The translations under genes were made by a program, and so were the position numbers. A stretch of 45,451 bases of DNA from Oscillospiraceae bacterium (GTDB lineage Bacteria; Bacillota; Clostridia; Oscillospirales; Ruminococcaceae), in the NCBI GenBank assembly GCA_030539275.1, contig JAUNSK010000030.1, forward strand, positions 1 through 45,451, written 5' to 3'. Below are positions 41,957 to 45,451 of the stretch, in pieces. The notes under the pieces were generated by a model. That model ran no database searches. It saw nothing but the letters and a program-made list of their open reading frames with translations, and was not told the origin of the DNA. Each line of letters begins with the position of its first letter. The stretch's first letter is position 1.

Positions 41957-44900
41957 ATGATAAGGAAAGACCTGTTGAAGCGGATACTTGCAGGGGCAGT
42001 ATCTGCTTCACTGATTTGCACTGCATTTTCATGTCAGAGCAAACAGGAAGATATAAAACAAAACAGACTGACAAAAAACGATAAAAGGGTAACAGATTAT
42101 TTTGAATATAAGGATATGGATATTCCGGCAGGACTTGATACGATCATGGATATTCATAGCTGCAGCAGCAAACTGTTCATCAGCGGCATGAAGTATTCTG
42201 ATGAAAAACTTGCAGAATTTTATACTCTCCGGACTGATGAGGGAAAACTGACTGAGTATGAGCCTCAAATACCTGCTTATCCGTCGGCTTTTACTGCGGC
42301 GGGAGGGATGACCTATTCATATGTTATATCAGAAGACGGTAAGTCTATGATTTATGTTCATGACGGTGACAACAGGTGCACAAGAAAAATAAATGTATCA
42401 GGATCACAGTCAACGATGATATACGGTATTGCTGCAGGTCCTCAGGGAAATATATATATCGAGACCCTTACTGCTAAAGGTCTTGACTTGTTATCAGAGA
42501 TAATTGTGTATGATCCTGACGGTATTGAACTGAGCCGGATCAATACCCGTGAAGTCTGCGGACAGTCATCAGATGGTATTACGCTTTATTCTGTACTATC
42601 AGCTGATGAAGCAGGTTATCTGTATACTGTAAGAACTGATATTGATTCTGTTACAGGTGAAAGTAGATCATGTACAATATATAAACTTGACAGTGATCTG
42701 AAAATGCAGCTTGAAATAACTGACTTTTATAAATCCGGAACACTTACAAATATGTTTGTTACACAGGATGGTCATATTGCAGCAGTGATACTTGACAATG
42801 ATACAAATACTCTGCATATAAATATAATTGATTCACAGACCGGAGGCTGTGAGGCAGAGTATGAAATTAATAATGCATATACAGGATGCCGGGGAAGAAA
42901 TGCTGAAGAGATAATTTACTGTACAACTGATGAAATCTGTGCTTTCAGTCTCAGTGACCGGAGTTCACAGCTGCTTTACAGCATGACCGGCCCGGATGCA
43001 CCGGCAGGGTTCAGAAATGGCAGTGTCGGGGTCGTCACTGACGATGACAGGATAATTCTTTACTGTGCTCAGAAAAATTCCGGTTCGTACTGCATTCTGT
43101 CTTCAGACAGTACCGGGAATGTTTCCGGGATTCTGTCCGTAAAACCAGGTATCAATTCAGTAAATGACACGTTCTGTATTTCGCATGATGAAACAATATG
43201 TTACAGTGAGATCATAGATAATACAGATCCTGAATCGGAAGGATACTGTGAGGACAAGCCCGCATATACACTGCTTATTCATGTTGCAGACAATGAAGGC
43301 ATGCAGCTGAGCCAGTTTGAAGCAGGTGACTTTGACTCATATCCTGTTATAGATAATATGGCTTGTGACAACAGCAGAATATATTTTACGGTATCATCGC
43401 AAACCCGGAATGATCACTGTGTTTATATTTATGATATTTACGGAAACAAGGTGACTGCTGCTGAAGATAATAATATAAATATCCGCTCTTTGGTTTCCGG
43501 TCGTGACAATGTAATTTATGCACTGGTATCAGACAGTACAGATAATTATTACCTCGTATCAGTAAGTCCGAAAGGTGAGCTGAGTGAACGGATAGATACA
43601 GGATTTGTTCCGGATAGCTTTACAGATATCATGCCTGGAAACGACAGATATGATATACTGTACAGCAGTCTGACAAATGTCTGTGGATATAACTTTCAAA
43701 CAGAAGAATCAGATGAAATAATCAGCTGGACAGACTCTGAGATATGCTGCATATGCAGGAATACTGCTGTCATTGACAGTGACAGCATAGCCTGTATAAA
43801 AGACGATGGGGGCGGCATGACAGGTAAATCTTCTCTTGTTATGCTGTCGCGGTCAGATGATTCCATGCTTGAACATGTAAACAGTAAAAAAGTGATTACA
43901 GCAGCTGCATATTATCCGGATGAGGATGTTATATCAGAAACAGCACTCTTTAATAAAAACAGTGACAGCTGCAGAATCAGTCTTAAAGATTATTCCGTTT
44001 ACAATACACAGGATGATTCAGGCCGCGGTCTCAGCAGGCTTAGTGATGATATACTGTCAGGCAATACGCTGGATATTATTTTTGCAGGAACAAATATCAG
44101 CCTGAGAAGTTTTGCGGCCGGTGGCCTGCTGGCTGATCTTAATGTATTTCTTGATAAGGATACAGATATAAAAAGGGAAGATTATCTTGAGAATATTTAC
44201 AATATGTCTTCACTTGACGGTAAACTGTATCAGATAATACCTGATTTCAGCATTGCTTCAATTATAGGAAAGGAATCAGTAGTCTCGCAGGGCGGGTGGA
44301 ATATAAAAGAGCTTATTGGTTTTGCAAAGTCTTATAAAGGTGATGACATGTTCTATATGATGAAAAGTTCAGACCTTGAGAAATTGCTTATAGGGCCGTG
44401 TATGAATGAATTTGTTGATGCATCAGGCAGATCGTGTTCATTTGATTCAGAAGGTTTTAAGGAGCTTCTTGAATTCATCAAAAATTATTCATCACAGTCA
44501 GTTGACGAAACAGCATATAAGAAACATTATTCTGAAAGATTTATTTCTGACAGATGCGCAGCAGAATATGTCAGTATCAGTGGGTTTTCAGAGTTTGGTA
44601 ATATTCAAAAGGCTGTTATGCATGAGAATGCATCACTAAAAGGACTGCCGCGCACCGCTGCAGGTAATTCGTCGGTAATTTATGAAAGCAGCATTGCTGT
44701 TTTTGAGGATAGTGAAAATAAAGATATGGCATGGCAGTTTGTAAGAGGATTTCTGCTTGACAATTATCAGAATAAAACAGCAGATTCAGATGATCCTGCA
44801 GGTTTCCCGGTAAAACTGTCAGCTCTTGAGCGGATGAGGGAAAAAGCTCAGGATCCACAAAACAATGCATACAGCGGGTATGATGTATGTGGTGATACAG

Positions 44901-45106
44901 TAAATACAGCAGCGATCTCAGATGAAGATGCTGATATGCTGACTGACCTTATTAAAAGCACAGATACTCAGATAAGCTATGATCAGTGCATTATGGATAT
45001 TATTTCGGATGAAGCGCGTGCTTATTACGATGAGACAGATGATCTTGATCATACTGTCGCCGGAATCCAGAGAAAAGCAGCCAGATATCTTGAAGAAAAA
45101 TACTGA
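41957..45106 (+). CDS. Large lipoprotein with propeller-like N-terminus and solute-binding C-terminus
   Basis: A 1049-residue exported protein. The N-terminal signal ends at AFSC (Cys26), a modest lipobox, so it is probably membrane-anchored outside the cell. Residues about 40-640 are repeating beta-rich units resembling a propeller (GYLYTVRTD, NVIYALVSD, RIYFTVSSQ). Residues about 690-1049 resemble an ABC transporter type 1 solute-binding protein: DIIFAGTNISLRSFAAGGLL, LDGKLYQIIPDF, WNIKELIGFAKSY and SSIAVFEDSENKDMAWQFVR. No permease or ATPase gene is adjacent. GAGAGGAAA precedes the ATG. It may sense or bind sugars or peptides, perhaps with distant permeases. A terminator follows. Confidence 0.87.
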   Translation: MIRKDLLKRILAGAVSASLICTAFSCQSKQEDIKQNRLTKNDKRVTDYFEYKDMDIPAGLDTIMDIHSCSSKLFISGMKYSDEKLAEFYTLRTDEGKLTEYEPQIPAYPSAFTAAGGMTYSYVISEDGKSMIYVHDGDNRCTRKINVSGSQSTMIYGIAAGPQGNIYIETLTAKGLDLLSEIIVYDPDGIELSRINTREVCGQSSDGITLYSVLSADEAGYLYTVRTDIDSVTGESRSCTIYKLDSDLKMQLEITDFYKSGTLTNMFVTQDGHIAAVILDNDTNTLHINIIDSQTGGCEAEYEINNAYTGCRGRNAEEIIYCTTDEICAFSLSDRSSQLLYSMTGPDAPAGFRNGSVGVVTDDDRIILYCAQKNSGSYCILSSDSTGNVSGILSVKPGINSVNDTFCISHDETICYSEIIDNTDPESEGYCEDKPAYTLLIHVADNEGMQLSQFEAGDFDSYPVIDNMACDNSRIYFTVSSQTRNDHCVYIYDIYGNKVTAAEDNNINIRSLVSGRDNVIYALVSDSTDNYYLVSVSPKGELSERIDTGFVPDSFTDIMPGNDRYDILYSSLTNVCGYNFQTEESDEIISWTDSEICCICRNTAVIDSDSIACIKDDGGGMTGKSSLVMLSRSDDSMLEHVNSKKVITAAAYYPDEDVISETALFNKNSDSCRISLKDYSVYNTQDDSGRGLSRLSDDILSGNTLDIIFAGTNISLRSFAAGGLLADLNVFLDKDTDIKREDYLENIYNMSSLDGKLYQIIPDFSIASIIGKESVVSQGGWNIKELIGFAKSYKGDDMFYMMKSSDLEKLLIGPCMNEFVDASGRSCSFDSEGFKELLEFIKNYSSQSVDETAYKKHYSERFISDRCAAEYVSISGFSEFGNIQKAVMHENASLKGLPRTAAGNSSVIYESSIAVFEDSENKDMAWQFVRGFLLDNYQNKTADSDDPAGFPVKLSALERMREKAQDPQNNAYSGYDVCGDTVNTAAISDEDADMLTDLIKSTDTQISYDQCIMDIISDEARAYYDETDDLDHTVAGIQRKAARYLEEKY

Positions 45107-45112
45107 TACAGC

Positions 45113-45153
45113 AAAAGCTCAGGCTGAATAACTTTCATTCAGCCTGAGCTTTT
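45113..45153 (+). terminator. Terminator of the SDR-lipoprotein unit
   Basis: A 17-base perfect arm (45113-45129, starting AAAAGCTCAGG) pairs with 45137-45153 around a 7-base loop, ending in four T. Confidence 0.88.
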
Positions 45154-45161
45154 AAAATCAA

Positions 45162-45190
45162 ATGCCATCCTCCAGTAAGGAGGATGGCAT
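45162..45190 (-). terminator. Terminator of the dockerin gene on the minus strand
   Basis: ATGCCATCCTCC (45162-45173) pairs with GGAGGATGGCAT (45179-45190) around a 5-base loop. On the minus strand it is followed by TTGATTTT, and it sits 20 bases after the stop codon of the dockerin gene. Confidence 0.75.
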
Positions 45191-45209
45191 AAATAATATT
45201 TTAATCAGA

Positions 45210-45451
45210 TCAATTCAGCATATTCTTGAGCTTGATAACGTCGATAATAGAAAGATTTCCGTCTTTATTAAGATCTGCATTTGTCAGGCATTCAGGTGTA
45301 AGATTTACCTTATTAAGGATAGCCTGAATAAGTTTTACAACGTCAGTTGCAGTTACTGAACCGTTTCCGTCAACATCACCCGGCAGTAATCCACCGCCTA
45401 GTTCTGTAGTAGTAACAGGCTTTGTAGTTGTTGTGGCTTTTGTAGTTGTTG
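45210..45451 (-). CDS. Dockerin-bearing secreted protein, C-terminal end only
   Basis: Reading leftward from the window edge, the frame gives a Thr-rich linker (TTTKATTTTKPVTTTE), then two type I dockerin repeats: GDVDGNGSVTATDVVKLIQA and ADLNKDGNLSIIDVIKLKNM, ending LN-stop at 45212-45210. Both calcium loops are intact. The catalytic or binding part lies outside the window; such linker-dockerin tails are usual on cellulosomal glycoside hydrolases, but the activity is unknown. Confidence 0.9.
   Translation of the reverse strand, partial: TTTKATTTTKPVTTTELGGGLLPGDVDGNGSVTATDVVKLIQAILNKVNLTPECLTNADLNKDGNLSIIDVIKLKNMLN

Noticed and set aside
1-45451. CRISPR arrays, tRNA and rRNA genes
   Set aside because: No regularly spaced repeats or recognisable tRNA/rRNA segments were seen.

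Overview
The window looks like chromosome from a ruminococcal Clostridia species (Oscillospiraceae, Ruminococcus-like). The evidence is AT-rich DNA with strong Gram-positive ribosome binding sites and promoters, three proteins carrying type I dockerin repeats, and low-GC Firmicutes housekeeping genes such as rex, csoR-copA, deoC-deoB and a short aconitase. No integrase, transposase, phage gene, CRISPR array, rRNA or tRNA was recognised. The species is an inference.

Layout. 1-2323 (minus): the start of an Asn-rich protein, enolase, rubrerythrin and a small Cys protein. 2508-6417 (plus): a U32-like protein, a secreted dockerin-bearing C39-like cysteine peptidase, a dockerin-bearing Cthe_2159-like carbohydrate-binding protein and a small orphan. 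6780-21096 (plus): twelve tightly packed genes behind a consensus extended -10 promoter. 21315-24020: deoC-deoB and a cell-wall amidase. 24203-27055: csoR-copA behind a promoter that carries a large palindromic operator. 27164-29603: a VanY-like carboxypeptidase (minus), an SCP2-like protein and two small ORFs. 29712-36037: a receiver/winged-helix regulator, two dynamin-like GTPases, an anion transporter and a NudC-like hydrolase. 36145-40692: a guanylate-kinase-like protein (plus), then rex, icd and acn on the minus strand, with a near-consensus Rex operator over the acn promoter. 41176-45106: an SDR oxidoreductase and a very large lipoprotein with a solute-binding C-terminus. 45210-45451 (minus): the dockerin end of another secreted protein.

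The most unusual part is 6780-21096. It encodes an Hsp70 with an extra Cys cluster and no lid, a separate protein whose C-terminal half resembles an Hsp70 substrate-binding beta domain, a NrdG-like radical SAM activase with no glycyl-radical partner in view, three coiled-coil proteins, a tandem CbxX/SpoVK-type AAA+ ATPase with a large N-terminal domain, a small GTPase with G1/G3/G4/G5 motifs, and four proteins that share modules, two of which have the same N-terminal zinc ribbon and bookend the cluster. Spacing and shared modules suggest one machine that remodels or modifies proteins at the cytoplasm/membrane interface. Its substrate and purpose cannot be read from the sequence. A second, smaller unit (29712-34066) pairs a regulator whose phospho-acceptor Asp is a Cys with two dynamin-like proteins.

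The other operons have conventional roles: glycolysis (eno), oxidative defence (rubrerythrin), deoxynucleoside catabolism (deoC, deoB), copper efflux (csoR, copA), and the 2-oxoglutarate branch from citrate (acn, icd) under likely NADH/NAD control by Rex.
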